Shown here: positions 1 through 9,085 of the stretch, one piece after another
Position numbering within the stretch: the stretch's first letter is position 1
How the letters are laid out: every line of letters begins with the position of its first letter
Source of the DNA: Streptomyces sp. R41
GTDB lineage: Bacteria > Actinomycetota > Actinomycetes > Streptomycetales > Streptomycetaceae
Assembly: GCF_041053055.1 (NCBI RefSeq)
Contig: NZ_CP163443.1
Location: 3,162,001 to 3,226,000, forward strand
Direction of reading: 5' to 3'
DNA: 64,000 bases
Translations under genes and position numbers: made by a program
Notes under the pieces: generated by a model
What the model was told of the DNA's origin: nothing
Database searches by the model: none
Seen by the model: the letters and a program-made list of their open reading frames with translations, nothing else

Positions 1-1
1 C

Positions 2-358
2 GGGGTCGGCTATCTGCTCAAGGACCGGGTGTTCGACGCGGAACAGTTCATCGACGCCGTACGACGGGTCGCGGCGGGCGGTACGGCGATGGACCCGCAG
101 GTCATTCAGCAGCTGCTGTCGCGCCGGTCCACCGTCGACCAGCCGCTCGGGCGGCTCACCCCGCGCGAGCTGGAGGTGCTCGAACTGATGGCGCAGGGAC
201 GGTCGAACGCGGCGATCGCCGCCCAACTCGTGGTCACGGAGCGGGCGATCGCGAAGCACACCTCCAACATCTTCGCCAAGCTGGGCCTGGAGGTCTCGGA
301 CGACGACAACCGACGCGTCCTCGCGGTGCTCGCCTATTTGGATCAGGGCGCCCGTTGA
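2..358 (+). CDS. LuxR/NarL-family response regulator, C-terminal part
   Basis: The reading frame is open from the window edge, so the gene starts upstream. The visible part begins with the end of a receiver domain (GYLLKDRVFD, containing the conserved Lys of the 'LLKD' strand). A linker and a LuxR-type helix-turn-helix follow (LTPRELEVLELMAQGRSNAA, then VTERAIAKHTSNIFAKLGL). This layout is typical of NarL/FixJ-type DNA-binding response regulators, which act with a membrane histidine kinase in the cytoplasm. The kinase gene is not in the window and is probably just upstream. The target cannot be inferred. The identity of the family is clear; only the N-terminal phospho-acceptor half is missing. 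Confidence 0.9.
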   Translation, partial: GVGYLLKDRVFDAEQFIDAVRRVAAGGTAMDPQVIQQLLSRRSTVDQPLGRLTPRELEVLELMAQGRSNAAIAAQLVVTERAIAKHTSNIFAKLGLEVSDDDNRRVLAVLAYLDQGAR

Positions 359-616
359 AATGGGATCAGGCACGAGGGATCACAGATGATGGATCAGGTC
401 GCTGAATATCAGTCAAAAACCGTCGGCAAACCTGATTTGGGAGATCAACTCCCGGAGAAACGCGGGCTTCTGAGCCCATTGTGCCGGAATTGACCTCACG
501 AACTTCTAAGATTTTCCGAGGTTTCTGAACGCCTCACCTGCCCCCTGCGTATGGAATGGAGCCGCTTCACTCCTGTCGGGCGCCTCGCTGCCCCGCAAGG
601 AAGTCAGAGGAGTTCC

Positions 617-2170
617 ATGGGACGCAACATACGAAAACGCCGTTCGCCGCTGGCCGTTCGCGCCGTTGCCGCGTCGGCAGCTCTCGCGATCGGCGGGGGC
701 GGGCTGATCTGGGCGAATTTCTACGCCTCGGCACACGAGGAGAACAACTCCCCCAACACCACGAAGGCCGCCGCCGCTCAGGTGGCCACGATCAGCTGCC
801 CCGATGTCGGGCAGAAGCTTTCCGACGTGCCGAACCAGGCGCGCACGGAGGTCGACGGCGAGCTCGCCACGCTCGACCAGCAGATCACCGACGCGTACCA
901 GCGCCTGGCCACCACGCGGGACGCACAGGCCAGAGACGCCAGTTTCGTCCAGAATTCCGTGCTCGGGCCGCTCAAGGACCGGCGCGCGGCGATCATCGAC
1001 CGGATCCAGCTGGAGATCACCCGGGTCGGCGGCACCGCACCGGACTCGCTGGACGGTCTCGCCACCTGTACCGGAACCACCGCCGACCAGGCCCAGACCA
1101 ACGCGGGCGGCGGCTGGAACAACAACGGCGGCCAGAACAACGGCGGCGCCACGGCCAGCGCGGCCCCGAGCGCCTCGGCCAGCCAGCCCGCCGGCAACGG
1201 CGGCCAGCAGAACGGTAATGGCGGTCAGCAGGCCGGCAATGGCGGTCAGGCCGGAAACGGTCCCGTAGCCGCCGACTTCGTGGACATCACGAAGGTCCAG
1301 CCGAATGTCGCCCAGAAGGCCCGGACCCGGGCCGGCGGCTCGTCCGGCACATTCACGACCCTGTGCGGTGTGAACGCCAACAAGAAGTTCAACACCGACA
1401 ACGTGATCGTGGCGCCCGGTGTGACCAACGGCGCGCACCACCTGCACGATTACGTCGGCAACCAGTCGAACGACGCGTTCGCCAACAACGACACGTTCGC
1501 GGCGGCCCAGACCAGCTGCCAGAACCAGGGCGACAAGTCGTCGTACTACTGGCCGGTCGTGCGTATCCAGAACGGTACGCAGGACTTCGACCAGAACAAC
1601 GACGGCGGTGGCAAGGAAGGCAACGTCGGCGCGATCCAGCAGGTCAAGCAGGCGCAGATCAAGTTCGTCGGTAACCCGAAGAGCAAGGTCGTCGCGATGC
1701 CGAAGTTCCTGCGGATCATCACCGGTGACGCGAAGACCACGACCAACGGCCTGGCGAACGCCAACGCCCACTGGAGCTGCACCGGCTTCGAGAACAAGGT
1801 GCAGCTGACGACGCAGTACCCGATCTGCCCCCAGGGCAGCAGTGTGGTGCGCTCGTTCAAGTTCCAGAGCTGCTGGGACGGCCAGAACATCGACAGCGCG
1901 AACCACCGTACGCACGTGGCCTTCGCCGACGCCCAGGGCAACTGCGCCAACGGCTTCAAGGCGATCCCACAGCTGACGATGCGCCTGGTGTACAACGTGC
2001 CGGCGCCGACCATCCAGAACGGGCAGGTCAAGAACGCCTACGCGGTGGACGGCTTCCCGGAACAGCTCCACAAGCCGGCCACCGACCACGACGACTTCAT
2101 CAACGTCTTCGACGAGAACCTGATGAACAAGGTGGTCAACTGCATCAACAACGGCCAGCGCTGCAAGTAG
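617..2170 (+). CDS. Secreted DUF1996-domain protein
   Basis: A 517-residue exported protein. The ATG at 617 follows AGAGGAG with a 4-nt gap, so it is preferred to in-frame codons upstream. A basic N-terminus (MGRNIRKRR) precedes a hydrophobic segment at about residues 13-35, which may be a signal peptide or signal anchor. Residues about 55-150 look helical. Then comes a low-complexity Gly/Asn/Gln linker (about 155-220) and a C-terminal DUF1996 domain of about 300 residues, with [16 protein letters not shown] and [10 protein letters not shown] as recognisable blocks. DUF1996 proteins are secreted proteins of fungi and actinomycetes with no settled activity; His- and Asp-rich blocks suggest metal or sugar binding, which is inference. 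It has its own terminator and seems monocistronic. Confidence 0.88.
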   Translation: MGRNIRKRRSPLAVRAVAASAALAIGGGGLIWANFYASAHEENNSPNTTKAAAAQVATISCPDVGQKLSDVPNQARTEVDGELATLDQQITDAYQRLATTRDAQARDASFVQNSVLGPLKDRRAAIIDRIQLEITRVGGTAPDSLDGLATCTGTTADQAQTNAGGGWNNNGGQNNGGATASAAPSASASQPAGNGGQQNGNGGQQAGNGGQAGNGPVAADFVDITKVQPNVAQKARTRAGGSSGTFTTLCGVNANKKFNTDNVIVAPGVTNGAHHLHDYVGNQSNDAFANNDTFAAAQTSCQNQGDKSSYYWPVVRIQNGTQDFDQNNDGGGKEGNVGAIQQVKQAQIKFVGNPKSKVVAMPKFLRIITGDAKTTTNGLANANAHWSCTGFENKVQLTTQYPICPQGSSVVRSFKFQSCWDGQNIDSANHRTHVAFADAQGNCANGFKAIPQLTMRLVYNVPAPTIQNGQVKNAYAVDGFPEQLHKPATDHDDFINVFDENLMNKVVNCINNGQRCK

Positions 2171-2186
2171 TAGTGCCCCACTGATG

Positions 2187-2220
2187 AAGGCCGGTGGTGG
2201 GATCTCCCACCACCGGCCTT
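2187..2220. terminator. Strong hairpin between DUF1996 gene and lipoprotein gene
   Basis: A perfect inverted repeat has 16-bp arms (AAGGCCGGTGGTGGGA and its complement) and a 2-nt loop. It lies 16 nt after the DUF1996 stop and before the convergent lipoprotein gene, so it could end transcription from both sides. There is no long T run, as is common for Streptomyces terminators. Confidence 0.8.
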
Positions 2221-2254
2221 CGTCAATTCGGAAAGACCCCCAAGTCCTGCGCGG

Positions 2255-2713
2255 TCAGCCGCTGTGGTGACCGGAGTGCTCGGTCTCGGTTCCCCCACCA
2301 CCGCTACTCCCCGAGTGGTGCGAGGCCCCCTCCTCCACGGTCCCGCCGAGCTGGCCGCGCAGCGTCGCGACCATCTTCTGGTCGCCCACGGCGACCCACT
2401 TGGCGCCGACGAGGTAGGAACCGCCGTAGTCCTTGGCGCCGTTGAGCCACTCGCGCTGGCCGCGGTCGGTGGCGAAGGTCGCCAGGATGAACTTCCCGTC
2501 GCTGATCTTGCAGACGCCCTGGCGGATCTCGTCGGCGTCCGTCTGGATGTCCGGCTTGCACTTCACCTCGGCCGCCAGGTCCTCCAGGCTGCCGGTCGCG
2601 GTGGCCGGCACCTTGTCGTCGGTGGCCGCCTTGTCGCCCGATCCGCCGCAGCCGGTCAGCGCCAGCAGGGCCACGGCCGCCACGGGCAGAAGCTTCTCGC
2701 GTGTCAACCTCAT
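2255..2713 (-). CDS. Small exported lipoprotein, function unknown
   Basis: 152 residues. The N-terminus (MRLTREKLLP) followed by a hydrophobic stretch ending in LLALTGC is a classical lipoprotein signal with lipobox LTGC, so the mature protein starts at Cys22 and is held on the outer face of the membrane. The body contains two further cysteines (VKCKPD and GVCKIS) that could form a disulphide. The tail is Gly/Ser/His-rich (HHSGSSGGGG ... HSGHHSG), possibly metal-binding. No enzyme motif was recognised. The gene converges on the DUF1996 gene and is divergent from the TPR gene. Confidence 0.82.
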   Translation of the reverse strand: MRLTREKLLPVAAVALLALTGCGGSGDKAATDDKVPATATGSLEDLAAEVKCKPDIQTDADEIRQGVCKISDGKFILATFATDRGQREWLNGAKDYGGSYLVGAKWVAVGDQKMVATLRGQLGGTVEEGASHHSGSSGGGGTETEHSGHHSG

Positions 2714-2860
2714 ACGTTCCTCCGGTACCTGTCGGCGCTCACGCCGATAAGAGCCCCGGCGGGGACTCTGCCTTCGATACGGCTCCCGGGCGCCCCGTGC
2801 TCAATCGACCGCTGTTCGGCGGCGTGAAGCCGAAGCCACCGGGGGCACAGGTGTGCGAGG

Positions 2861-3370
2861 GTGTCCCACGTGAACGAAGACTGGGAAGAGCGTACGGCGG
2901 CCGCCTGGGCCACGTTCGACGACTATGAGGAAGCGGACGCGGCGGACTTCCGGGCGGTGATCGACGCGCTGGTGGCCGAACTGCCCGCCGACAGCCCTCT
3001 CAGGCCGTTCGAGCAGGCCAGCGCCTGGGACTCGACGGGCCACTCGGACAAGGCCGCGCCCCTGTACCGCGAGGCGCTCGCACGCGGCCTCAGCGGCTAC
3101 AAGGGCCGGCGCGCCAAGATCCAGCTCTCCAGCTCGCTGCGGAACATCGGACAGGCGGACGAGGGGGTCAAGCTCCTCACCCCGGAGCTCGACGCACCCT
3201 CCGACGAGTTGGACGACGCGATACGCGCCTGTCTCGCCCTCTGCCTGTCCAGCCTGGGCCGCGACCGCGAGGGCCTCTCCCTCGTCCTCGGCGCCCTCGC
3301 GCCCCATCTGCCGCGCTACCAGCGGTCGATGGCGAACTATGCACGGCTGCTCGTGGAGCCCGAGGAGTAA
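2861..3370 (+). CDS. TPR-type helical-repeat protein
   Basis: 169 residues, soluble, without signal or membrane segments. The alpha-helical repeats (KAAPLYREALARGL, then IGQADEGVKLLTPEL, then RACLALCLSSLGRDREGLSL) fit a compact tetratricopeptide protein of the 'TPR group 5' kind, which act as protein-binding scaffolds. The GTG at 2861 is the first good start, with GCGAGG just upstream; a second GTG lies three codons later. No partner can be named from the context. Confidence 0.75.
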   Translation: MSHVNEDWEERTAAAWATFDDYEEADAADFRAVIDALVAELPADSPLRPFEQASAWDSTGHSDKAAPLYREALARGLSGYKGRRAKIQLSSSLRNIGQADEGVKLLTPELDAPSDELDDAIRACLALCLSSLGRDREGLSLVLGALAPHLPRYQRSMANYARLLVEPEE

Positions 3371-3411
3371 CTCTCCGGGGGAACAGGTGACCATCCACCG
3401 ATTCGCTCGTT

Positions 3412-5352
3412 TTGCTGAACGTGCAGTCACAGGATGTAGCCCCGCGCCCCGCACCCGCCTCCGGACCGGTCGTCGACGTCGAGCAGGCCGAGGCCGCGCT
3501 CGTCGAGCACTATCCGCGGCTGGTCCGGCTCGCCTATCTGGTGCTGCCGCCGAGCCTCGGCCGCAACCGCCGGGTGCTGACCGCGCACGCCCTCACCCAG
3601 CGCGCACTGCCCCGGGGCCGTACGTCCGGTGACGCGTCGGTCATCCCGGCCCAGCAGACCGCCGACGGCCGCGACGGCGACCCGGGCTACACCTTCGTAC
3701 GCCTCCAGGTGGTACGTACGGCCCTGGAGGCGGGCCTGCCGCTGAAACGGCGGGCGTGGCCCAAGCGGTCCCAGCTTCCGCCGCTGCTGCCCCAGGTGTG
3801 GGGCCTCAGGCTCTTCCCGCGCTCGGGCGGTGCCGACGAACTCGCCCTGGACCAGCGGTTGTCCGCGCTCTCCGCGCCCGCCCGCGCGGCGTATGTGCTG
3901 CGCGGGCTGGAGAAGCTGTCCGACGCGGACGTACGGAAGGTGCTGACGGCGGTGGGGGTCGGGGACCCGCGTGCGGCGCTCGCCGAGGCCGGTGGTGTCG
4001 AGGCCCAGGACTCCCTCCTCGACTCCCCCGAGTTCGACCCCTGTTCACTGCACGCCCGGCCCACCGACCTGATGCGGCGCAGGCAGCACATGAAGGCCGC
4101 GCTCGCCGCCACCGCGGCGGTGGCCGTGTGCGGCGCTCTGCTCGGCCTGCCCGGCGACGGGTGGGGCCCCGACGGCGCCGCGGCACCCTCGTACGCGCAG
4201 AATCCGGCGGCCGAAGCCGCCCTGAATCCAGCCCGGTTGACCAGGGTGGCGGCCACGGCCTGGGAGTCCTCCGCGCGCACCGACTTCTCCGTGTGGCCGG
4301 CCCGCGGCAACCTCGTCAAGGACACCGCACTGCTGCGCCGCGCCCTCGCCGTGTGGGCCCGGCCCGGCGAGTCCGTGCAGGTCTCGGCGACGCCCGGCAC
4401 CCCGTCGGGCGCCCCGCCCGGACCGCCGCAGCTGCTGTACGCGGGCGATGTCGACCAGGCGCGAGTGGTGATCCTGTACGACGGTCTGCGCATCGCGCGG
4501 TACGCCGAGCCGAAGGACGGCACGAGCGGGGCGGCCCTCGACTTCGCGCGCGTCGACGGGGCGAGGGGGGCCGAGGCGGACGCGGTGGTCCTGGACCGGG
4601 CCGACGGCAACGTCCGTTATCTGACGGCTCCTTGGGTGACCAAGGCCGCCGAGCGAGACTTGCTGAAGCCGTCCTCCGGAGCGATGGACCTCACCCTCTC
4701 GGCCGACGGCGTCACCTCCCCGCTGGCCAGCCCGGCCCAGCGGACCGGCGCCTGCGCCTCGTGGAACGTGCTCCAGCTGAAGGACGGCAAGGGCACCCAC
4801 CTGATGACCGACCTCGGCGAGCTGACCCCGGCCCACCTCACCTCGGGCCGCCCCTCGGCACCCCGCGAGACGTCCGGCGCCGCGGCCCTGCGCAACTGGT
4901 CGCCCTTCGCCTGCTCCCTCGCCTCCGTGCGCTCCCAGGGCGTGCGGTCCGTGAACGCCTGGCAGTACGCCGAGCAGCCGCTGCCCGACGCGAGCGGCAG
5001 CGCCGAGTGGGTGTGCACCCGGGCCGACACCTGGCGGGGCGGCGGCACACGGGTGCTCGCCCAGTTCCACACCCCGGGCAGCGCGTACGGGGCGGTCGCC
5101 GCGAAGGCCGAGAACTCCCCCGCGTGCGGCTCGCGCGACCCCCACGTACTGGCCGGGGTGCTGTGGAAGTCGGCGTCGGGGTCCTGGTACCTGCTGGCGG
5201 CGGGCAGCCGGGACACCGACGCGATCCGGGCGACGGGCGGGGCGCGCGGGGCGTCCCAGGGCAACCTGCTGGCCGTACGGACCAAGCAGGGCGTGCAGGC
5301 GGGCCTGAAGGGGACGCTGAGCGACGGCAGGCAGATCAGCGGACTGCGCTAG
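3412..5352 (+). CDS. Sigma-factor-like membrane protein with extracytoplasmic domain
   Basis: A 646-residue protein from the TTG at 3412; the GTG at 3421 is an equally possible start, and neither has a clear Shine-Dalgarno. Residues about 20-195 resemble degenerate ECF sigma regions: EQAEAALVEHYPRLVRLAYL is like region 2, and LDQRLSALSAPARAAYVLRG followed by LSDADVRKVL is like region 4. The -10 and -35 recognition helices look eroded. A single transmembrane segment at about residues 227-250 is followed by about 390 residues of presumed extracytoplasmic domain with several cysteines (TGACASW, FACSL, WVCTR, PACGS). The architecture suggests a membrane-tethered regulator derived from a sigma factor. 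Function is not established. Confidence 0.7.
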   Translation: MLNVQSQDVAPRPAPASGPVVDVEQAEAALVEHYPRLVRLAYLVLPPSLGRNRRVLTAHALTQRALPRGRTSGDASVIPAQQTADGRDGDPGYTFVRLQVVRTALEAGLPLKRRAWPKRSQLPPLLPQVWGLRLFPRSGGADELALDQRLSALSAPARAAYVLRGLEKLSDADVRKVLTAVGVGDPRAALAEAGGVEAQDSLLDSPEFDPCSLHARPTDLMRRRQHMKAALAATAAVAVCGALLGLPGDGWGPDGAAAPSYAQNPAAEAALNPARLTRVAATAWESSARTDFSVWPARGNLVKDTALLRRALAVWARPGESVQVSATPGTPSGAPPGPPQLLYAGDVDQARVVILYDGLRIARYAEPKDGTSGAALDFARVDGARGAEADAVVLDRADGNVRYLTAPWVTKAAERDLLKPSSGAMDLTLSADGVTSPLASPAQRTGACASWNVLQLKDGKGTHLMTDLGELTPAHLTSGRPSAPRETSGAAALRNWSPFACSLASVRSQGVRSVNAWQYAEQPLPDASGSAEWVCTRADTWRGGGTRVLAQFHTPGSAYGAVAAKAENSPACGSRDPHVLAGVLWKSASGSWYLLAAGSRDTDAIRATGGARGASQGNLLAVRTKQGVQAGLKGTLSDGRQISGLR

Positions 5353-5388
5353 TCGCGGCGCGTCGCGGCCTTCAGGCCCGGCCGTTCG

Positions 5389-6900
5389 TCAGCGGTTGAA
5401 GGACTTGCCCACCTCGAACATGCTGGTGTCCGCGAAGCCGAGGCTGGTCGGCGGGAAGGCCTTGGAGCCCGTTGCCGTGGTGCCCGTGGCGCTGCCCGGG
5501 AACGCCCACAGACCGCCGGTGTAGCCGTCCGCGCCTCCGGGGTGGACGGTGAAGACGCCGATCAGCGCGTCGGCGCGGCCGTCGCCGTTGACGTCGGTGG
5601 CCTTGGCGCTGCTGCCGAAGCCGCCGTACCGGATGGACTCGCCGGGCACCCCCGGCGTGTTCTGGGTGAACGCAGTGGCGCCGCTGCCGGTCAGCCCGCC
5701 GGGGCCGCCGCGCAGGACGGTCACCTTGCCGGGGTCGGACAGGTTGCTGTGGTTCTCGCCGGGGCTGGTCGCGATCACGTCCAGGTAGCCGTCCGCGTTG
5801 ACGTCCCCGACGGCGACCTGCTTGCCGAAGTGGTCGGATCCGACGTCGGAGTTGCTGTCGGGCACACCGGGCGTGTCCTGGCTGAAGTGGACCGGCTTGC
5901 GAGCCGGGTCCTGGCCGTTCGTGCCGCCGTAGACAACGAGGAACTCGCCTTTGTGGTCCAGGGCGAAAGGCTGCGGGACGACCACGTCGTCGCGGCCGTC
6001 GCGGTCCAGGTCGCCGATGGCCAGGCGCTCGCTCTCGCGGTGGTTGATCTGGCTGCCGCCCGCGTCCTTGAGCACGCCGATGTCCGTGAGTCCCCCGGAG
6101 CCGCCGCGCAGCACATGGATCCCCTGCGTCGTATCCAGCGTTCCGGTGTCCCACGACACCAGCAGGTCGGTCACACCGTCGCCGGTCAGGTCCCCCGTGG
6201 CCAGCATGGTCTCGGCGTAGTAGGGCGTACCGGTGGCGACTCCCAGCGGCTTGCGGGACGCGGCCGAACCGGTGCGGGTGAAGGGGCCGAGCAGCAGCGT
6301 TCCGGCCTCGCCGCCGCGGCCGTTGCCGACCACCAGGTCCCGCTTGCCGTCACCGTTGAAGTCGCCGGAGGCGAGGTCGATGCCGACCAGTTGGCGATCG
6401 GCCGTGGGGGTGCCGAGCTTGACGGTGGTGCCACCGTGGTGGGTCAGGCCGTCGGGGCCGCCCCAGATCAGCGTCACCTGGCCGGCGTCGGTCCAGGTGG
6501 TGTCGCCGGAGACATAGCCCTCACGGGGGGCCGACACGGCCAGGTCGGCGTAGCCGTCGCCGTCGAAGTCGCCGGTCGTGGAGGCATGGCCGAACCAGTC
6601 GACGGACTCGGCGGTGCCGGGCACCCCGGCGGTGTTCTGGGTGATCAGCTTGCGGTGTGTGCTGCTCAGGCCGCTCGCCGAGCCGTAGAGCACCATCGCC
6701 GCGCCGCTCAGGTGCCGTGTCGACGTGGAGTGGAACGGCAGATTGAGGACGACGTCGCGGTAGCCGTCGCCATTGAAGTCGTCGGCGAGCTGCTGGGCCG
6801 GGGCCGCGGTGGCCTCGGGCGAGGTGGTCAGCGCGAGACCGCCGGCGGCGAGCGCGGCCGTGGCAGCACAGGCGAGGACACGTCTGAGGGGCAGGTGCAC
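5389..6900 (-). CDS. Secreted FG-GAP repeat (integrin-like beta-propeller) protein
   Basis: 503 residues from the GTG at 6900, chosen because AGGAG lies 8 nt upstream and a signal peptide begins at once (VHLPLRRVLACAATAALAAG, cleavage near ATAAPA). The open frame continues upstream but only as the antisense of the next gene. The mature part has seven FG-GAP/VCBS repeats with calcium-binding D-x-D/N-x-D-G loops, for example DDFNGDGYRD, GDFDGDGYAD, GDFNGDGKRD, GDLTGDGVTD, GDLDRDGRDD, GDVNADGYLD and TDVNGDGRAD. This predicts a seven-bladed propeller, as in integrin alpha N-termini. Such secreted Streptomyces proteins are usually of unknown ligand. The gene converges on the sigma-like gene with only 36 nt between the stops. 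Confidence 0.9.
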   Translation of the reverse strand: MHLPLRRVLACAATAALAAGGLALTTSPEATAAPAQQLADDFNGDGYRDVVLNLPFHSTSTRHLSGAAMVLYGSASGLSSTHRKLITQNTAGVPGTAESVDWFGHASTTGDFDGDGYADLAVSAPREGYVSGDTTWTDAGQVTLIWGGPDGLTHHGGTTVKLGTPTADRQLVGIDLASGDFNGDGKRDLVVGNGRGGEAGTLLLGPFTRTGSAASRKPLGVATGTPYYAETMLATGDLTGDGVTDLLVSWDTGTLDTTQGIHVLRGGSGGLTDIGVLKDAGGSQINHRESERLAIGDLDRDGRDDVVVPQPFALDHKGEFLVVYGGTNGQDPARKPVHFSQDTPGVPDSNSDVGSDHFGKQVAVGDVNADGYLDVIATSPGENHSNLSDPGKVTVLRGGPGGLTGSGATAFTQNTPGVPGESIRYGGFGSSAKATDVNGDGRADALIGVFTVHPGGADGYTGGLWAFPGSATGTTATGSKAFPPTSLGFADTSMFEVGKSFNR

Positions 6901-7071
6901 CGAAGGGTCTCCTGTTGGCGTTCGTGCGGGTTGGCGCGTAAGTGACCTGTGTGCCGTGGATTTGGTTGTACGGAACCCATGAGTCCGTCTCCGCAAACCC
7001 CCGCCGCACGCCTGCGAGTCCGTCGCTGCATGAGGGTTCCCCACGGACTTACCCGTCAGTACATTGACACC

Positions 7072-7977
7072 ATGTCTAACAAGCAGGCCCGGCTGCCCCG
7101 GCCCGTCGAGTCCGAGCGGATACCGCTCAAGGCCCGGAAGGTGTCGTTCTCCTGGGAGGACACGCCGCTGCACTGGGTGCCGGAGGACCCCTTCGCCACG
7201 CACACCATCAATGTGCTGCATCTGCTGCTGCCGGCCGGCGAGCGCTGGTTCGTGCATGTGTACAAGCAGGTGCTGCCCTACATCCGGGACGAGCGGCTGC
7301 GCGAGGACGTCATCGGGTTCATCGGCCAGGAGGCCATGCACTCGCAGGCGCACGACGAGGTACTCCCCCGCCTCAAGGAACTCGGCCTGGACCCGACGCC
7401 GTACACCGCCCAGGTCGACTGGCTCTTCGAGAAGCTGCTCGGCGACCGCACGCTGCCGCCGGGCAAGGCCCGGAGGTGGTGGCTGATGGAGCGGGTCGCC
7501 ATCATCGCGGCCATCGAGCACTACACGGCGTTTCTCGGCAACTGGGTCCTGAACGCCGAGGAGCTGGACCGGCGCGGCGCCGACCCGACCATGCTGGACC
7601 TGCTGCGGTGGCACGGCGCGGAGGAGGTCGAGCACCGGTCCGTGGCGTTCGAGCTGTTCATGCACGTCGACGGGAGCTACCGGCGGCGCGCGCGGACCTG
7701 GGCGACCGCGTTCACGGCGCTGGTCTTCCTGTGGCAGCGCGGGGCGCGGTTCTTCATGGAGAACGACCCCACTCTGGCGGCGGGCAGGGCGAGCTTCAAG
7801 GACTTCTACCTGAGCGGGAAGCAGGGCGTGCTGCCGTCGACCGGGGACATGCTCAAATCCATACCCCGCTACCTCAGCCGCGCCTATCACCCGTCGCAGG
7901 AAGGGTCGACCGAGCAGGCCGTCGCCTATCTCGCCACCTCCCCGGCGGCGACCGCGGCGGACCGGAGGGTGGCCTGA
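7072..7977 (+). CDS. PF10118 'metal-dependent hydrolase' family, ferritin-like di-iron protein
   Basis: 301 residues from the ATG at 7072; the longer frame to 6949 runs into the divergent promoter region and is unlikely. The family is annotated as predicted metal-dependent hydrolase, but two ExxH motifs are visible, EAMH in GQEAMHSQAH and EVEH in AEEVEHRSVAFE. They sit in long helices, as in di-iron carboxylate (ferritin-like) oxygenases. A hydrophobic helix near ATAFTALVFLW may associate with the membrane. The stop overlaps the start of the next gene (ATGA), which encodes a 2Fe-2S oxidoreductase. This coupling makes an oxygenase/desaturase fed by that reductase more likely than a hydrolase (inference). 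Confidence 0.85.
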   Translation: MSNKQARLPRPVESERIPLKARKVSFSWEDTPLHWVPEDPFATHTINVLHLLLPAGERWFVHVYKQVLPYIRDERLREDVIGFIGQEAMHSQAHDEVLPRLKELGLDPTPYTAQVDWLFEKLLGDRTLPPGKARRWWLMERVAIIAAIEHYTAFLGNWVLNAEELDRRGADPTMLDLLRWHGAEEVEHRSVAFELFMHVDGSYRRRARTWATAFTALVFLWQRGARFFMENDPTLAAGRASFKDFYLSGKQGVLPSTGDMLKSIPRYLSRAYHPSQEGSTEQAVAYLATSPAATAADRRVA

Positions 7978-9029
7978 TGCCCCGGCTGCGGACCGTCGTG
8001 GCCGTCGCCGGTGCGGCCCTGCTCGTCAGGCGCGCCATGCGCCGCCGGATCGAGGCCTCGCCGCTGTGGCCGCTGCCCGCCCTGGAGAACCCCGTCTCCG
8101 GCCGGCCGCGTTCCCGGGCGCTGCGGCTGCTGGTCGCCCGGCACGAGCGGGTTGCCGACGGGGTCGTACAACTGCGCCTGGAGGGGCGGGACTTGCCGGG
8201 CTGGGAGCCGGGCGCGCACCTCGATCTGGTGCTGCCGTCGGGGCTCGTACGGCAGTACTCGCTGTGCGGGGACACGGAGGACACCTCGTCGTACACCGTC
8301 GCGACCCGGCTGGTCGAGGACGGCCGGGGCGGCTCGCGCGAGGTCCACGAGCAGGTGCGGGAGGGCATGGAGGTCGAGGTGCGCGGGCCGCGCAATCGGT
8401 TCGCCCTGGTGGACGCTCCCGCGTACGTCTTCGTGGCCGGCGGCATCGGGATCACTCCGATCCTGCCGATGCTGCGGGCTGTCCAGCGGGACGGCGCGGA
8501 CTGGCGGTTGTTGTACGGCGGGCGCACGCGGGACTCGATGCCGTTCCTGGAGGAGATCGAGAAGCTTCGGGGCGGCAGTGTCATCGTCGTCGCCGAGGAC
8601 GCGGACGGACGGCCGGACCTCGACGCGCTGTTCGCGGACGTTCCCGAGGGCGCGGCGGTCTACTGCTGTGGTCCGGAGGGGCTGATGCGGGCGGTCGAGA
8701 CCCGCGTCCCGGAGGCGGCGACACTCCACGTGGAGCGTTTCTCACCGCACACGTCGAGCGAGGGCAACGGCGCCTTCGAGGTCGAACTGCGCCGCAGCGG
8801 ACGTACGGTGACCGTTCCCGCCGACTCCACCGTGCTCGCCGCCGTACGGGCACAGCTGCCGGGCACCGTCTACTCCTGCGAGCAGGGATTCTGCGGAACC
8901 TGCCAACAGCGGGTCCTGGAAGGGGAGATCGAGCACCGGGACGAACTGCTGACGGACGCGGAGCGTGGTGACTCGATGCTGATCTGTGTTTCGCGGGCGC
9001 GCGGTGAGCGAATCGTGTTGGACATGTGA
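7977..9029 (+). CDS. FMN/NAD(P)H-dependent 2Fe-2S oxidoreductase (phthalate dioxygenase reductase type)
   Basis: 350 residues, starting in the ATGA overlap with the upstream gene. After a short hydrophobic N-terminus (VAVAGAALLV) come a flavin-binding barrel with RQYSLCGD, an NAD-binding domain with GGIGITPILPML and CCGPEGLM, and a C-terminal plant-type ferredoxin domain with cluster ligands CEQGFCGTC plus a distal Cys (LICVSR). The domain order FMN-NAD-Fe2S is that of class IA oxygenase reductases, which pass electrons from NAD(P)H to an oxygenase. The obvious acceptor is the translationally coupled PF10118 protein. Confidence 0.92.
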   Translation: MPRLRTVVAVAGAALLVRRAMRRRIEASPLWPLPALENPVSGRPRSRALRLLVARHERVADGVVQLRLEGRDLPGWEPGAHLDLVLPSGLVRQYSLCGDTEDTSSYTVATRLVEDGRGGSREVHEQVREGMEVEVRGPRNRFALVDAPAYVFVAGGIGITPILPMLRAVQRDGADWRLLYGGRTRDSMPFLEEIEKLRGGSVIVVAEDADGRPDLDALFADVPEGAAVYCCGPEGLMRAVETRVPEAATLHVERFSPHTSSEGNGAFEVELRRSGRTVTVPADSTVLAAVRAQLPGTVYSCEQGFCGTCQQRVLEGEIEHRDELLTDAERGDSMLICVSRARGERIVLDM

Positions 9030-9044
9030 ACATCCGTGGCCGGA

Positions 9045-9063
9045 CCGGCCCGTTCCGGGCCGG
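9045..9063. terminator. GC-rich hairpin after the reductase gene
   Basis: CCGGCCCG and its complement CGGGCCGG are separated by 3 nt and flanked by GGA/ATCC that extend the stem imperfectly. It lies 15 nt after the reductase stop and just ahead of the TetR gene. It may be a terminator or an operator; no T run is present. Confidence 0.5.
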
Positions 9064-9085
9064 ATCCGATCGGTAAGGTGTTCGT

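Noticed and set aside
506..2089. Long minus-strand open frame opposite the DUF1996 gene
   Set aside because: It is an antisense shadow caused by high GC at third positions; composition is Arg/Val/Leu-rich and no motif is seen, while the plus strand has a clear family.
6901..7890. Upstream extension of the FG-GAP frame
   Set aside because: The extension is antisense to the PF10118 gene; the signal peptide and AGGAG fix the start at 6900.
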